The notes under the pieces were generated by a model that had not been told where the DNA came from, did no database searches, and worked only from the letters and a program-made list of their open reading frames with translations. The position numbers and the translations under genes are program-made. Shown here piece by piece: positions 26,027-35,427 of a DNA stretch of 64,000 bases (position 1 is its first letter; each line of letters opens with the position of its first letter). This DNA is from Paucibacter sp. KCTC 42545. GTDB lineage: Bacteria; Pseudomonadota; Gammaproteobacteria; Burkholderiales; Burkholderiaceae_C. Where the stretch lies: assembly GCF_001477625.1 (NCBI RefSeq), contig NZ_CP013692.1:496001-560000 (forward strand). Reading direction: 5' to 3'.

Positions 26027-29000
26027 TCAAACCTCGAAGGGCAGCTTGACCTGGCCCAGATCCTTGCGGGTCTCGACCAAGACCAGCGGGCCTTCTTCGA
26101 TGCTCACCACAGGCTTGGGCTCGCGGGGCACGTGCACCGGCTTGGGTTCGGCGGCGATGGCTTCTTGCACGGCGCGGATCTTGTCGGCATCCGAGTTGAC
26201 CCATTGCAGACCGCTGGCCGCGGCAACCGCTTGCAGCTCGTCAATCGCCAGCTTGAAGGCCGGGACTTGCGGGGTTGCGGCTGCGACAGGCGCTGCTGCA
26301 GGTGCTGCAGGTGCTGCTACTGGGGCGGTCGCTGCAACCGCAGCCGCAGCCACTGCCACTTCAGCGGCAGCTGCCACCGGCTCAGCAACTGCTGCGTTAG
26401 CGGCTGCGGGGGCGGCTTGCACCGGCTCGACCTGGGTGCTCAGTGCGGCAGGCGCTTGCTCAGCAGCTTCGGTTGCCGTGGCGACTTGCTCGCCGGCTTC
26501 GCCGTTGCCGTTGCGCTCACCACGCTCGGCGCGGTCACCACGATCAGCGCGGGGACCACGTTCACGGCCACGGTTGCGGCCACGACCACGGTTTTCGCCG
26601 TTAGCGGCTTGCTGCTGTTGCGACTCGTCGCCGGCTTCGTTACCGCCTTCGGCGGCGTTAGCCTCGCCTTCGACAGCTGCGGGCTGCGTGTCGGCACCAG
26701 CATCACCCGCCTCGACAGGGCGGCCATCTTCACGGGCACCGCCGTTGCGACGACGGCGGCGGCCACGGCCTTGACGCTCTTCGTTGCTGGCTTCGCTGTC
26801 AGCGTTGGCAATGCCATCGTTGCCGAAGGCAGGCGCCTGGCTGTCAACGAAGGCGTTCGGCTCTTGACCCGACTGGCTGGCCAGGTTGGCGGCGGCGATT
26901 TGCTCTTCGCTGCGCTCGGCACGCGGCGGACGCTCACCGCGCGGGCGGCGGCCACCGGCCTCGCCACGCTCGTTGTTGCCGCGCTCGGGGCGCTGCTGTT
27001 GCTGCTGCTCGTTATTGGCGTTCAGGCCTTCGGGCTTGGCTTCATTGCCGCGCTCGTTGCGCTCGCCACGGCGGCCATTGCGGTCACCACGGTCACCGCG
27101 CTCGCCACGTTCAGCGCGCTCGGGGCGCTCGGGGCGCTGCTGGCCTTCCGGACGCTCACCGCGTGCTTCTTGCGGCTTGTTGGCGTCGCCACGTCCGCCT
27201 TCACGCTTGGCGTTGCGGTCGCCGCCACGCTCAGTGCGCTCGCCGTTACGGCCACGGCCTTCGCGACCCTCACGACCTTCGCGTCCACCACGGCCTTCAC
27301 GGGCGCCATCACGGCCACCTTCGCGCTTGCTGCGCTCGCCATTGGCGGGCTTGGCGGGCGTGGCCGGTGTTTCCACCGGGGCTGGTGCGGGGGCACCGAA
27401 CAGGTTCTTGATCCAGCCAAAGAAGCCACCGCCAGCGGCGGGTGCTGCCACCGGCGTAGCGGCTGCTGCTGCGGCAGCAGGTGCGGCCTTGGGGGCTGCC
27501 GGCGAGGGCATGGGGGCGGGCAACTCGGGCAGGATGCCCTTGATCACCGGCTCTTGCTTGCTGCGGCCCTTGTCCGAATCGCTGCGACGGGTGATGCCCA
27601 CCTCGTCTTGCTGCTCTTCTATCATGGTGTAGCTGGCTTGCAGGTTCTCCAGACGGGGGTCGTCGTGGCGCAGGCGCTCCAGCTTGTAGTTGGGCGTTTC
27701 CAGATGCTTATTGGGCACCAGCAGCACGGTGACGCGCTGCTTCAGCTCGATCTTGGTGATCTCGGTGCGCTTTTCGTTCAGCAAGAAGGAGGTCACTTCC
27801 ACCGGCACTTGCACGTGAACGGCGGCGGTGTTGTCCTTCATGGACTCTTCCTGAACCATGCGCAGGATCTGCAGCGCCGAGGACTCGGTGTCGCGGATGT
27901 GGCCGGTGCCGTTGCAACGCGGGCAGGTGATGTGATTGCCTTCGCTCAAGGAAGGGCGCAGGCGCTGACGGCTCAGCTCCAGCAGGCCGAACTTGCTGAT
28001 GGACGCGAACTGCACGCGGGCGCGGTCTTGGCGCAGCGCGTCGCGCAGGCGTTGCTCGACTTCGCGGCGGTTCTTCGACTCTTCCATGTCGATGAAGTCG
28101 ACCACGATCAGGCCGCCCAGGTCGCGCAGACGCATCTGGCGCGCGATCTCGTCGGCGGCTTCCAGATTGGTGCGGGTGGCGGTTTCCTCGATGTCGCCGC
28201 CACGGGTGGCGCGGGCCGAGTTGACGTCCACCGAAACCAGGGCTTCGGTGTGGTCGATCACGATGGCGCCGCCCGAGGGCAGGTTGACCGTGCGGCTGAA
28301 GGCGGTTTCGATCTGGTGTTCGATCTGGAAACGGCTGAACAGCGGCGCGTCGTCGCGATAGCGCTTCACGCGATGGCCTTGATCGGGCATCACGTGGTTC
28401 ATGAACTGGTGGGCCTGTTCGAACAGGTCGTCGGTGTCGATCAGGATTTCACCGACATCGGCGGTGAAGTAGTCACGGATCGCGCGGATCACCAGGCTGG
28501 ATTCCTGGTAGATCAGGTAGGCACCCTTGCCGCCCTTGGCCGCATCGTCGATGGCGGTCCAGAGCTTGAGCATGTAGTTCAGGTCCCACTGCAGTTCGGC
28601 GGCGGAGCGGCCGATGCCTGCGGTGCGAGCGATCAAGCTCATGCCCTTGGGGTATTCGAGCTGGTCGAGGTTTTCCTTCAGCTCTTCACGGTCTTCGCCC
28701 TCGATGCGGCGCGAAACGCCACCACCGCGGGGGTTGTTCGGCATCAGCACCAGATAGCGGCCGGCCAGCGAGACGAAGGTGGTCAGGGCAGCGCCCTTGT
28801 TGCCACGCTCTTCTTTTTCGACCTGGACCAGCAGTTCCTGGCCTTCCTTGATCGCGTCTTGCACGCGGGCGGTGCGCACGTCCACGCCTTCGCGGAAGTA
28901 TTGGCGGGCGATTTCCTTGAAGGGCAGGAAACCGTGGCGGTCTTCGCCGTAGTCGACGAAACAGGCTTCGAGCGAAGGCTCGACGCGGGTCACGACGGCT

Positions 29001-29128
29001 TTGTAGATATTGCCTTTGCGCTGTTCGCGGCCTTCGATTTCGGTCTCGAAGTCCAGCAGCTTTTGGCCATCAACGATTGCGAGGCGCCGCTCTTCCGGCT
29101 GCGTCGCATTGATCAGCATGCGTTTCAT
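26027..29128 (-). CDS. rne: Ribonuclease E
   Basis: 1033 residues. The N-terminal catalytic half has the S1 domain ([20 protein letters not shown]), the DNase I-like subdomain with [14 protein letters not shown] and [20 protein letters not shown] (metal-binding Asp residues), and the zinc-link CPRCNGTG. From about residue 520 the protein becomes a low-complexity scaffold rich in Arg/Gly/Glu (runs such as [18 protein letters not shown]) and then Ala/Val/Pro, where RNA and degradosome partners bind in relatives. The very C-terminus ([20 protein letters not shown]) is a conserved-looking short motif. The ATG at 29128 ([10 protein letters not shown]) follows a GAGGAG site. It cleaves mRNA and rRNA precursors at the membrane. 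A long leader lies upstream. Confidence 0.95.
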   Translation of the reverse strand: MKRMLINATQPEERRLAIVDGQKLLDFETEIEGREQRKGNIYKAVVTRVEPSLEACFVDYGEDRHGFLPFKEIARQYFREGVDVRTARVQDAIKEGQELLVQVEKEERGNKGAALTTFVSLAGRYLVLMPNNPRGGGVSRRIEGEDREELKENLDQLEYPKGMSLIARTAGIGRSAAELQWDLNYMLKLWTAIDDAAKGGKGAYLIYQESSLVIRAIRDYFTADVGEILIDTDDLFEQAHQFMNHVMPDQGHRVKRYRDDAPLFSRFQIEHQIETAFSRTVNLPSGGAIVIDHTEALVSVDVNSARATRGGDIEETATRTNLEAADEIARQMRLRDLGGLIVVDFIDMEESKNRREVEQRLRDALRQDRARVQFASISKFGLLELSRQRLRPSLSEGNHITCPRCNGTGHIRDTESSALQILRMVQEESMKDNTAAVHVQVPVEVTSFLLNEKRTEITKIELKQRVTVLLVPNKHLETPNYKLERLRHDDPRLENLQASYTMIEEQQDEVGITRRSDSDKGRSKQEPVIKGILPELPAPMPSPAAPKAAPAAAAAAATPVAAPAAGGGFFGWIKNLFGAPAPAPVETPATPAKPANGERSKREGGRDGAREGRGGREGREGREGRGRNGERTERGGDRNAKREGGRGDANKPQEARGERPEGQQRPERPERAERGERGDRGDRNGRRGERNERGNEAKPEGLNANNEQQQQQRPERGNNERGEAGGRRPRGERPPRAERSEEQIAAANLASQSGQEPNAFVDSQAPAFGNDGIANADSEASNEERQGRGRRRRRNGGAREDGRPVEAGDAGADTQPAAVEGEANAAEGGNEAGDESQQQQAANGENRGRGRNRGRERGPRADRGDRAERGERNGNGEAGEQVATATEAAEQAPAALSTQVEPVQAAPAAANAAVAEPVAAAAEVAVAAAAVAATAPVAAPAAPAAAPVAAATPQVPAFKLAIDELQAVAAASGLQWVNSDADKIRAVQEAIAAEPKPVHVPREPKPVVSIEEGPLVLVETRKDLGQVKLPFEV

Positions 29129-29855
29129 TGACATCACTCCTCGCGTGCCACTCGTGATTGAAGTCGAGATGGCACGCAGCATCACGTCACCGCCGGGCTC
29201 AAAAACCCTGGCGGCAACACCAGATGCACGGGCAATGTGGAGGAACCGAGGAAGGAATCGCCCTGGACTGACCGTGGATGCGCTATCGAACAGTGGTTCG
29301 ACGACGAATCAGGTGGACAGCGTTGGCGCGTGCGGCTCGTCAGGCGGCGCTGCTGCCCGCTCCCATGAACGTGCTGCGGGGGCCCAGAAAGGCCCGGAAC
29401 GCAACACGGCCCGGCCACGGCCGCGTGTCGCAGCCTCGCCGGCGTCTGGCCGGGGCTGCACACAGGTGCGGTGGGGGGTGATGAGGGGAGTGAAGGGAAA
29501 CATCAGCGAGGACTGGGGGCAGCAGACACGAGGGCAGTAGGGATCATGGATCCACCAGCCTCATGCCTTTTGAATACCTTGTCTATACCTGGCAGCTTCA
29601 CAAGCGAAGCTGCCCGGTGTGGTTCGTTCTACATCGCTCTGCCGCGCAACCCCGGCAACCGCCCTGTCACTTGGGGACAGGGCCCTTTGCCAAGAGCCGT
29701 GCGTTGCATCGCCTATTTTTTTCTTGCCCAGGCAAACCCATCGTTCACCCCGGCTACCACCTGCTCACCGTTTGCATCTGCCTTTGCCGTCGTCGCCGGG
29801 CGATGCCCCGCGGCGGGTAAAATCAGAAAAATCAAATACTTACGGCGGTTACGTG
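29129..29855 (-). promoter_or_regulatory. Long rne-rluC intergenic region with structured leader
   Basis: This 727-base divergent region has no credible gene. It contains two perfect hairpins: GGCAGCTTC-N6-GAAGCTGCC (29591-29614) and GCCCTGTC-N7-GACAGGGC (29661-29683). In E. coli and other bacteria the rne 5' leader is several hundred bases long and folds into hairpins by which RNase E controls its own mRNA, so these are candidates for such elements. A -10-like TAAAAT (29818-29823) lies before rluC on the plus strand. No clear rne promoter was identified. Confidence 0.45.
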
Positions 29856-31085
29856 GTGAGCAACATTATAAGGGCGAAAGCCAAAGCGCCTTCCGCCGCA
29901 AAAACCCGCACAAAGCCTGGCAAACCTGCGGTAGTTTTCCCCGGCCAGGCGGCCAAGCGCAGTGAGCGGGCACCAACTTCAGCGCGTCCGCAGGGCGCCC
30001 GCGTCGCGCGTCCCGCTGCGGCGGCGGCGCCGGTTCCGGCGCGAGCACCAGCCGCAAAGCCCGCAGCGAAGCCCACAGCGGCGCCCGTGCCCGCACCTTC
30101 TCCGGTCGTGCGGCATGTGGTGATCGACGAAGGCTCGGCCGGGCAGCGCTTGGATAACTTCTTGCTTCGCGAACTCAAGGGCGTGCCCAAGACCCATGTC
30201 TACCGCGTCATCCGGGCCGGTGAGGTGCGGGTCAACAAGGGCCGTGCCCATGCCGACACGCGGCTGGAATTGGGTGATGATGTGCGCATACCGCCCGTGC
30301 GCCTACCCGAGCGGGTCGAGGCGCCGCGCGAGTTTGTGCCGGCGCGGGAATTCCCCGTCTTGTTTGAAGACGATCATCTGCTGGCCGTCAACAAGCCCGC
30401 GGGCGTGGCTGTCCACGGCGGCTCGGGCGTCAGCTTTGGCGTGATTGAGCAGCTGCGCCAGGCGCGGCCCGAGGCCAAGTTCCTGGAATTGGTGCACCGC
30501 CTGGACAAGGAAACCTCTGGGCTGCTGCTGATCGCCAAAAAGCGCAGCGCCCTGGTGGCCTTGCAAGAACAGTTCCGCGAGCGTGAAACGGGCAAGACCT
30601 ACGCCGCCCTGGTTTGGGGCGACTGGGCCGAGAACAAAAAGGTCATCGATGTGGCCTTGCTCAAATTCACCGGCAGCGATGGTGAGCGCTGGGTCCGCGC
30701 GGTGGAAAACTCGCACGACCCGCAGGCCGACCAGGCTAAGCGCTCGATCAGCCTGGTCAAGGTGGCCGAAAGATTGCAGGGCGCCAGCTTGCTGGATGTG
30801 ACCATCAAAACCGGCCGCACCCACCAAATTCGTGTCCATCTGGCGCATGCCGGCCACTCCATCGTGGGCGACCCCAAATACGGTGACTTTGAAGCCAACC
30901 GGGCCATCGCACGCGGCGCGCTGCGCTTCGATCGCATGTTTTTGCATGCCAAACGCCTGCGTTTTATCCATCCCGGCAGCAATGCCGAGATTGAGCTGCT
31001 GGCGCCACTGCCGCCCGAATGTGCCAAGCTGGTTGCCGACTTAAGCCTTAGCTCTAAAAAACCTCATGCGCCCGCAGCAATTTGA
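29856..31085 (+). CDS. rluC: 23S rRNA pseudouridine synthase RluC
   Basis: 409 residues: a basic Ala/Lys/Pro-rich N-terminal extension (about residues 1-85), an S4 RNA-binding domain (GQRLDNFLLRELKGVPKTHV), and the RluA-type catalytic domain with Asp217 in HRLDKETSGLLLIAKK and later GRTHQIRVHLAHAGH. It modifies positions 955, 2504 and 2580 of 23S rRNA in E. coli. The start is taken as the GTG at 29856 (or 29853); the frame stays open upstream but is not family-like. It diverges from rne and overlaps the next gene by 20 bases. Confidence 0.92.
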   Translation: MSNIIRAKAKAPSAAKTRTKPGKPAVVFPGQAAKRSERAPTSARPQGARVARPAAAAAPVPARAPAAKPAAKPTAAPVPAPSPVVRHVVIDEGSAGQRLDNFLLRELKGVPKTHVYRVIRAGEVRVNKGRAHADTRLELGDDVRIPPVRLPERVEAPREFVPAREFPVLFEDDHLLAVNKPAGVAVHGGSGVSFGVIEQLRQARPEAKFLELVHRLDKETSGLLLIAKKRSALVALQEQFRERETGKTYAALVWGDWAENKKVIDVALLKFTGSDGERWVRAVENSHDPQADQAKRSISLVKVAERLQGASLLDVTIKTGRTHQIRVHLAHAGHSIVGDPKYGDFEANRAIARGALRFDRMFLHAKRLRFIHPGSNAEIELLAPLPPECAKLVADLSLSSKKPHAPAAI

Positions 31086-31725
31086 TTTGATCGCCTTCGA
31101 CTGGGATGGCACCCTGTTTGATTCCACTGCCTTGATCACCCGCAGCATCCAGGCGGCCGCCGTCGATGTGGGTGAACCACGGCCCAGCGACGAGGCTGCT
31201 AGCTATGTCATCGGCATGGGCTTGGCCGAGGCCTTGGCGCATGCGGTGCCGGGGCTGGCGCGCGAGCGCTACCCCGAGTTGGGCCAGCGCTACCGCCATC
31301 ACTATTTTGCGGCCCAGCATGAGGTGGTTTTGTTCCAGGGCACGCTGGAGATGCTGGCGGCGCTGAAGGCGCGCCATCACTGGCTGACCGTGGCCACCGG
31401 CAAAAGCCGCCGGGGCCTGGATGAAGCTTTGCACGCGGTTGAGCTCAAAGGCATGTTCGACGGCAGCCGCACCGCGGATGAGACCGCCGGCAAGCCCGAC
31501 CCGACCATGCTGCTGGAATTGATGCGCGAGTTCGGCGTCGAACCCGAACGCACCTTGATGATTGGCGACACCACCCATGATCTGCAAATGGCCCTGAATG
31601 CCGGCGCCGCTAGCGTGGGGGTGAGTTACGGCGCCCATGATCACGAAACCTTTGCCGACCTCAATCCTCGGCATGTGGCTCACTCCGTGCCCGATCTGCA
31701 TGAGTGGTTGCTTCGCAATGCCTGA
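31066..31725 (+). CDS. HAD-family phosphatase (phosphoglycolate-phosphatase-like)
   Basis: 219 residues with HAD motif I IAFDWDGTLFDS (Asp12 nucleophile, Asp14), motif II in VATGKSRRGL, motif III Lys in TAGKPDP and motif IV MIGDTTHDLQMA. A helical cap lies between motifs I and II. The family contains phosphoglycolate phosphatase and many metabolite phosphatases; the substrate is not known. It overlaps rluC by 20 bases and belongs to the rluC-HAD-Rieske-sppA run that is common in Burkholderiales. Confidence 0.88.
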   Translation: MRPQQFDLIAFDWDGTLFDSTALITRSIQAAAVDVGEPRPSDEAASYVIGMGLAEALAHAVPGLARERYPELGQRYRHHYFAAQHEVVLFQGTLEMLAALKARHHWLTVATGKSRRGLDEALHAVELKGMFDGSRTADETAGKPDPTMLLELMREFGVEPERTLMIGDTTHDLQMALNAGAASVGVSYGAHDHETFADLNPRHVAHSVPDLHEWLLRNA

Positions 31726-31832
31726 TGCCGCGCGCCCTTGCGCCCAGCACAGGCCAATGGGAGGCCGCGCTGGCAGTAAGGCGCGGGTAGGTTTCAATCG
31801 GCCGCCGGTGAACGACCGTGAATTCTGAGAAT

Positions 31833-32219
31833 ATGCAAGAAGAACAACAAACGCTTGGCCTGCCACTGTGCGCCTCCGAAGATCTGCAAGAGCGTGGCAA
31901 GGCCCACGGTTTTGATGTGCTGCAGTATCGCGAGCCGGCGCGCGCTTTTGCGCTGCGCTTTGACGGCCAGGTGGTGGCCTATCTGAACCGCTGCGCCCAT
32001 GTGCCCACCGAGATGGACTGGCAAGAGGGTGAATTCCTCGACCGCGACAAGCAGTACATCATGTGCTCCATCCACGGCGCGGTGTATGACCCGCTGACTG
32101 GCCGCTGCGTCAGCGGCATGTGCGGCCGCATGGGCCTGACCAAGATTGAGGTGCAGGAGCGTGAGGGACGCGTCTATTGGTATCCTTCCCGCGACACCAA
32201 GCCTGCTTTCGAAGACTGA
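31833..32219 (+). CDS. Rieske [2Fe-2S] ferredoxin-like protein
   Basis: 128 residues with the Rieske cluster ligands: Cys54-x-His56 in LNRCAHVPTEMDW and Cys78-x2-His81 in IMCSIHGAVYDPLTG. There is no membrane segment, so it is a soluble Rieske protein of the type found between HAD and sppA genes. Redox partner unknown. The ATG at 31833 is chosen; a GTG at 31818 is also in frame. Confidence 0.88.
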   Translation: MQEEQQTLGLPLCASEDLQERGKAHGFDVLQYREPARAFALRFDGQVVAYLNRCAHVPTEMDWQEGEFLDRDKQYIMCSIHGAVYDPLTGRCVSGMCGRMGLTKIEVQEREGRVYWYPSRDTKPAFED

Positions 32220-32245
32220 TTGAGAAAAGAAATACAGCCACCGCC

Positions 32246-33256
32246 ATGAGTTCAAACGATGATTTGCCCCCTCCGATGCAGGACCCCTTGGTGTCGCCTG
32301 AGGCCCGCCTGACGCCGCCCGAGCCCAAGCTCGCCGGCTATGAGCCCATGCTGGCCCAGTTCGCCAAAGACTATTTGCAGGACCGCCGCAGTGAGCGCCG
32401 CTGGCGCACCTTCACCCGCCTGTGCTGGCTGGCTTTGCTGGCCTTCCTGGCCTGGGCTTTGTTCTGGCAGCAGCATCACCATGCCCCGTCGAATAGCGCA
32501 CCGCATACCGCCTTGGTGGAAGTGCGGGGTGAGATTGCGGCCGACAGCGAAGCCAGTGCCGAGCAAATCGTGGCGGCGCTGAAGTCGGCATTTGAGGATC
32601 AGGGTTCACAAGCCGTGGTGCTGCGCATCAACTCTCCCGGCGGCAGCCCGGTGCAAGCCGGCATCGTCTACGACGAGATCAAGCGCCTGAAGGCCAAGCA
32701 TGGCAAGAAGGTCTATGCCGTGGTGGAAGAAATGTGCGCTTCGGGCGCCTATTACATCGCCGCCGGTGCTGATGAAATTTTTGTCGACAAGGCTTCCATC
32801 GTTGGCTCCATCGGCGTCTTGATGGACGGCTTTGGTTTCACCGGTTTGATGGGCAAGCTGGGCGTCGAGCGTCGCTTGATGACGGCCGGCGAGAACAAAG
32901 GCATGCTCGATCCCTTCGCACCTGTCAGCCCCAAACAGCAAGCCTATGCCCAAGCCATGCTGGACCAGATCCACCAGCAGTTCATCGCTGTGGTGCGTGA
33001 GGGCCGCGGCAAGCGCCTGCAAGAGACGCCGGAGACCTTCTCAGGCCTGTTCTGGAACGGTGAGCAAGCCGTCAAGCTGGGCCTGGCCGACCATTTCGGC
33101 AACCTCGATTTCGTCGCCCGCGAGGTCGTCAAGGCCGAAGAGGTGGTGGACTACACCCCGCGCGACAACGTGGCCGAGCGCCTGGCCAAGCGCTTTGGCG
33201 CCGCCATGGGCGAGGGCGCCGTCAAGGCCGTGCGCCAGCTGCCTGCGTTGCACTGA
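32246..33256 (+). CDS. sppA: S49 family signal peptide peptidase (SppA)
   Basis: 336 residues with a cytosolic N-terminus, one membrane segment (about residues 57-75) and a ClpP-like protease domain. The serine-lysine dyad is Ser166 in EEMCASGAYYIAA and Lys218 in GENKGMLDPFAP; LRINSPGGSPVQAG is the conserved substrate-groove motif. It degrades cleaved signal peptides in the inner membrane. The ATG at 32246 (MSSNDD) follows the Rieske gene by 26 bases, so the two are probably co-transcribed. A terminator follows at 33284. Confidence 0.92.
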   Translation: MSSNDDLPPPMQDPLVSPEARLTPPEPKLAGYEPMLAQFAKDYLQDRRSERRWRTFTRLCWLALLAFLAWALFWQQHHHAPSNSAPHTALVEVRGEIAADSEASAEQIVAALKSAFEDQGSQAVVLRINSPGGSPVQAGIVYDEIKRLKAKHGKKVYAVVEEMCASGAYYIAAGADEIFVDKASIVGSIGVLMDGFGFTGLMGKLGVERRLMTAGENKGMLDPFAPVSPKQQAYAQAMLDQIHQQFIAVVREGRGKRLQETPETFSGLFWNGEQAVKLGLADHFGNLDFVAREVVKAEEVVDYTPRDNVAERLAKRFGAAMGEGAVKAVRQLPALH

Positions 33257-33283
33257 GTTACTTCAGTTTTCCGCGCTCGCCAG

Positions 33284-33319
33284 GGCCTGCTTCGCAAGAG
33301 GCGGGCCTTTTGTCTTTTT
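33284..33319 (+). terminator. Intrinsic terminator after sppA
   Basis: GGCCTGC (33284-33290) pairs with GCGGGCC (33301-33307; one G-T pair), loop of ten bases, followed by TTTTGTCTTTTT. It ends the rluC-sppA unit and isolates the kdp genes. Confidence 0.7.
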
Positions 33320-33423
33320 AAGGCGGTCTTTATGAAATCTTGATACGCGCCTGGCCAGCTTCTACAGCAATCTGAGGCGCCAATTTTTAAGCTTCCTGCA
33401 TCTCAACATTTCGTGAGCATGCA
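33320..33423 (+). promoter_or_regulatory. Probable kdp promoter region
   Basis: The 104 bases between the sppA terminator and the first kdp gene are AT-rich compared with their surroundings and include CTTTATGAAATCTTGATACG (33329-33348). T-rich tracts with TTTAT-type repeats are the kind of sequence bound by KdpE in E. coli, and KdpE is encoded at 43014. The -10/-35 elements cannot be assigned with confidence. Confidence 0.3.
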
Positions 33424-33534
33424 ATGGATTGGAACTATTTGGCTCTGAGCGCCGCGCTCTTTGCCCTGATGTTGGGCCTGGCGGTTTTGGGCGATCGCCT
33501 CGGTGATCGCCAAGGTGGGGGAGCCAAGCCATGA
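33424..33534 (+). CDS. Small single-span membrane protein before kdpF
   Basis: 36 codons: MDWNYLALSAALFALMLGLA, then a charged tail VLGDRLGDRQGGGAKP. One membrane helix fills residues 4-23. The stop overlaps the kdpF start (ATGA, 33531-33534), so it is translated with kdpF and is likely real despite its size. Short proteins of this type accompany kdpF in some genomes but have no named function that I can state; it might be a second small Kdp accessory subunit. The start ATG at 33424 has no strong ribosome binding site. Confidence 0.6.
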   Translation: MDWNYLALSAALFALMLGLAVLGDRLGDRQGGGAKP

Positions 33535-33620
33535 GCGCGCTCTACCTCTTGAGCGGCCTGGCCGCAGCCGGCTTGTTTGTCTATCTGGTCTACGCCTTGC
33601 TGCGTGCCGAGGAGTTCTGA
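33531..33620 (+). CDS. kdpF: K+-transporting ATPase subunit KdpF
   Basis: 29 residues (MSALYLLSGLAAAGLFVYLV, then YALLRAEEF), a single membrane helix with the typical short KdpF end (LLRAEEF). It stabilises the KdpABC complex. It overlaps the upstream small gene by four bases and is followed by kdpA after one base. Confidence 0.9.
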   Translation: MSALYLLSGLAAAGLFVYLVYALLRAEEF

Positions 33621-33621
33621 G

Positions 33622-35418
33622 ATGAACGCCTTGGGATGGATCAATTTGGCCCTGTACATGGGCTTGCTCTTGGCAGCCGCCTGGCCGCTGTCACGCTGGC
33701 TGACGGCCGTGGCGCAAGGGCGCTTGCCGCGCTGGATGCAGGCCGTCGAGTCGGCCTTTTACAAGCTGGCTGGCGTGAAGGCCGAGGAGGGCATGCACTG
33801 GAAGCGCTATGCCCTGGGCCTGCTGCTGTTCAATTTCATCGGCGTGCTGGCGGCCTATGGCTTGCAGCGTTTTCAAGATGTGCTGCCGCTCAATCCGCAA
33901 GGCTTTGGCGCGGTGACGCCGGATTCGGCCTTCAACACCGCCATCAGCTTTGTCACCAACACCAACTGGCAGGGCTATGGCGGCGAGTCCACCATGAGCT
34001 ATCTGACTCAGATGCTGGCGCTGACGGTGCAGAACTTCGTCTCCGCTGCCACCGGCATCGCCGTGGTGTTCGCGCTGATCCGTGGCTTCGCGGCCAAGAG
34101 CAGCCAGAGCATTGGCAACTTCTGGGCCGACCTGACCCGCATCACGCTGTGGATCTTGCTGCCGCTGTCGCTGGTGTTCGCGCTGTTCTTTGTTAGCCAG
34201 GGCGTGATTCAGAACTTTGATGCCTACAAAGACGCGACAACGCTGGAGCTGAATGCCTACCAAGCGCCCAAGCTGGGTGCCGATGGCCAGCCGCTGAAGG
34301 ACGAAAAGGGTCAGGTCTTGACCGAAGACGCGACGAGCGCGACGCAGCAGCTGGCCATGGGCCCGGTCGCCTCGCAAGAAGCGATCAAGCTGCTGGGTAC
34401 CAACGGCGGCGGCTTCTTCAATGCCAACTCGGCCCACCCCTACGAGAACCCCACGCCGCTGGCGAATCTGGCGCAGATATTGGCCATTTTCTTGATCCCG
34501 GCAGCGCTGTGCTTCAGCTTCGGCCAAATGGTGGGTGATAGCCGCCAGGGCGTAACGATTCTGGCCGCCATGAGCTTGATGTTCATCGTCGGCGTGATCG
34601 CCGCAACCAGCGCGGAGCAAGCTGGCAACCCCAGCCTGAATGCCCTGGGCGTGGATCAGCAAATGAGCGAAGCCCAGGCCGGCGGCAATATGGAAGGCAA
34701 GGAGACGCGATTCGGCATCAATGCCACTTCCATATTCATGGTGGTGACCACCGGCGCTTCTTGCGGCGCGGTCAACGCCATGCATGACTCCATGACCCCG
34801 CTGGGCGGCATGGTGCCGCTGGTGATGATGCAGCTGGGCGAGGTGGTGTTCGGCGGTGTGGGCACCGGCCTTTACGGCATGTTGATCTTCGCCATGCTGG
34901 CGGTCTTCATCGCTGGTTTGATGATTGGCCGCACGCCCGAGTACCTGGGCAAAAAGGTCGAGAGCTATGAGATGAAGATGGTGTCTATCGCCATCTTGGT
35001 CACACCCATGGTGGTGCTGATCGGCACGGCGATTGCTGTGGTCGCGGCAGACGGCAAGGCCGGCGTGGCCAACCCCGGCGCCCATGGCTTCTCGGAAATT
35101 CTGTATGCGCTGACCTCGGCCGGCAATAACAACGGCTCGGCCTTTGCCGGTCTGTCGGCCAACACGCCTTTCTACAACACCTTGCTTGGCATCGTCATGT
35201 GGCTGGGGCGCTTCGGCGTCATCGTGCCGGTGCTGGCCATTGCCGGCAGCCTGGGCGCCAAGAAGCGCATCCCGGTGGGTGCCGGCACCTTGCCCACGCA
35301 TGGCCCCTTGTTTGTCGGCCTGCTTGTCGGTGTGGTGCTGCTGGTCGGCCTCTTGAACTACGTCCCCTCGCTTGCCTTGGGTCCCATTGTTGAGCATCTG
35401 ATGCTGTGGACTGCCTGA
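33622..35418 (+). CDS. kdpA: K+-transporting ATPase subunit A
   Basis: 598 residues, the K+-channel-like subunit with about ten membrane segments. The four selectivity-filter loops are seen as TNTNWQGYGGE, GTNGGGFFNANSAHPYENP, VTTGASCGAVNAMHDS and TSAGNNNGSAFAGL. It binds and passes K+ with micromolar affinity. Start ATG at 33622 directly follows kdpF. Confidence 0.97.
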   Translation: MNALGWINLALYMGLLLAAAWPLSRWLTAVAQGRLPRWMQAVESAFYKLAGVKAEEGMHWKRYALGLLLFNFIGVLAAYGLQRFQDVLPLNPQGFGAVTPDSAFNTAISFVTNTNWQGYGGESTMSYLTQMLALTVQNFVSAATGIAVVFALIRGFAAKSSQSIGNFWADLTRITLWILLPLSLVFALFFVSQGVIQNFDAYKDATTLELNAYQAPKLGADGQPLKDEKGQVLTEDATSATQQLAMGPVASQEAIKLLGTNGGGFFNANSAHPYENPTPLANLAQILAIFLIPAALCFSFGQMVGDSRQGVTILAAMSLMFIVGVIAATSAEQAGNPSLNALGVDQQMSEAQAGGNMEGKETRFGINATSIFMVVTTGASCGAVNAMHDSMTPLGGMVPLVMMQLGEVVFGGVGTGLYGMLIFAMLAVFIAGLMIGRTPEYLGKKVESYEMKMVSIAILVTPMVVLIGTAIAVVAADGKAGVANPGAHGFSEILYALTSAGNNNGSAFAGLSANTPFYNTLLGIVMWLGRFGVIVPVLAIAGSLGAKKRIPVGAGTLPTHGPLFVGLLVGVVLLVGLLNYVPSLALGPIVEHLMLWTA

Positions 35419-35427
35419 GGTCTGATC

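Noticed and set aside
25838-29131. A 1097-codon open frame on the plus strand opposite rne
   Set aside because: It is the antisense shadow of the Ala/Arg-rich rne coding sequence; its translation is low-complexity and has no family motif, while rne on the minus strand has all catalytic motifs.
29471-29965. A 164-codon plus-strand frame in the rne-rluC gap
   Set aside because: No recognisable domain, no ribosome binding site, composition unlike neighbours, and it crosses the rluC start; treated as part of the non-coding leader region.
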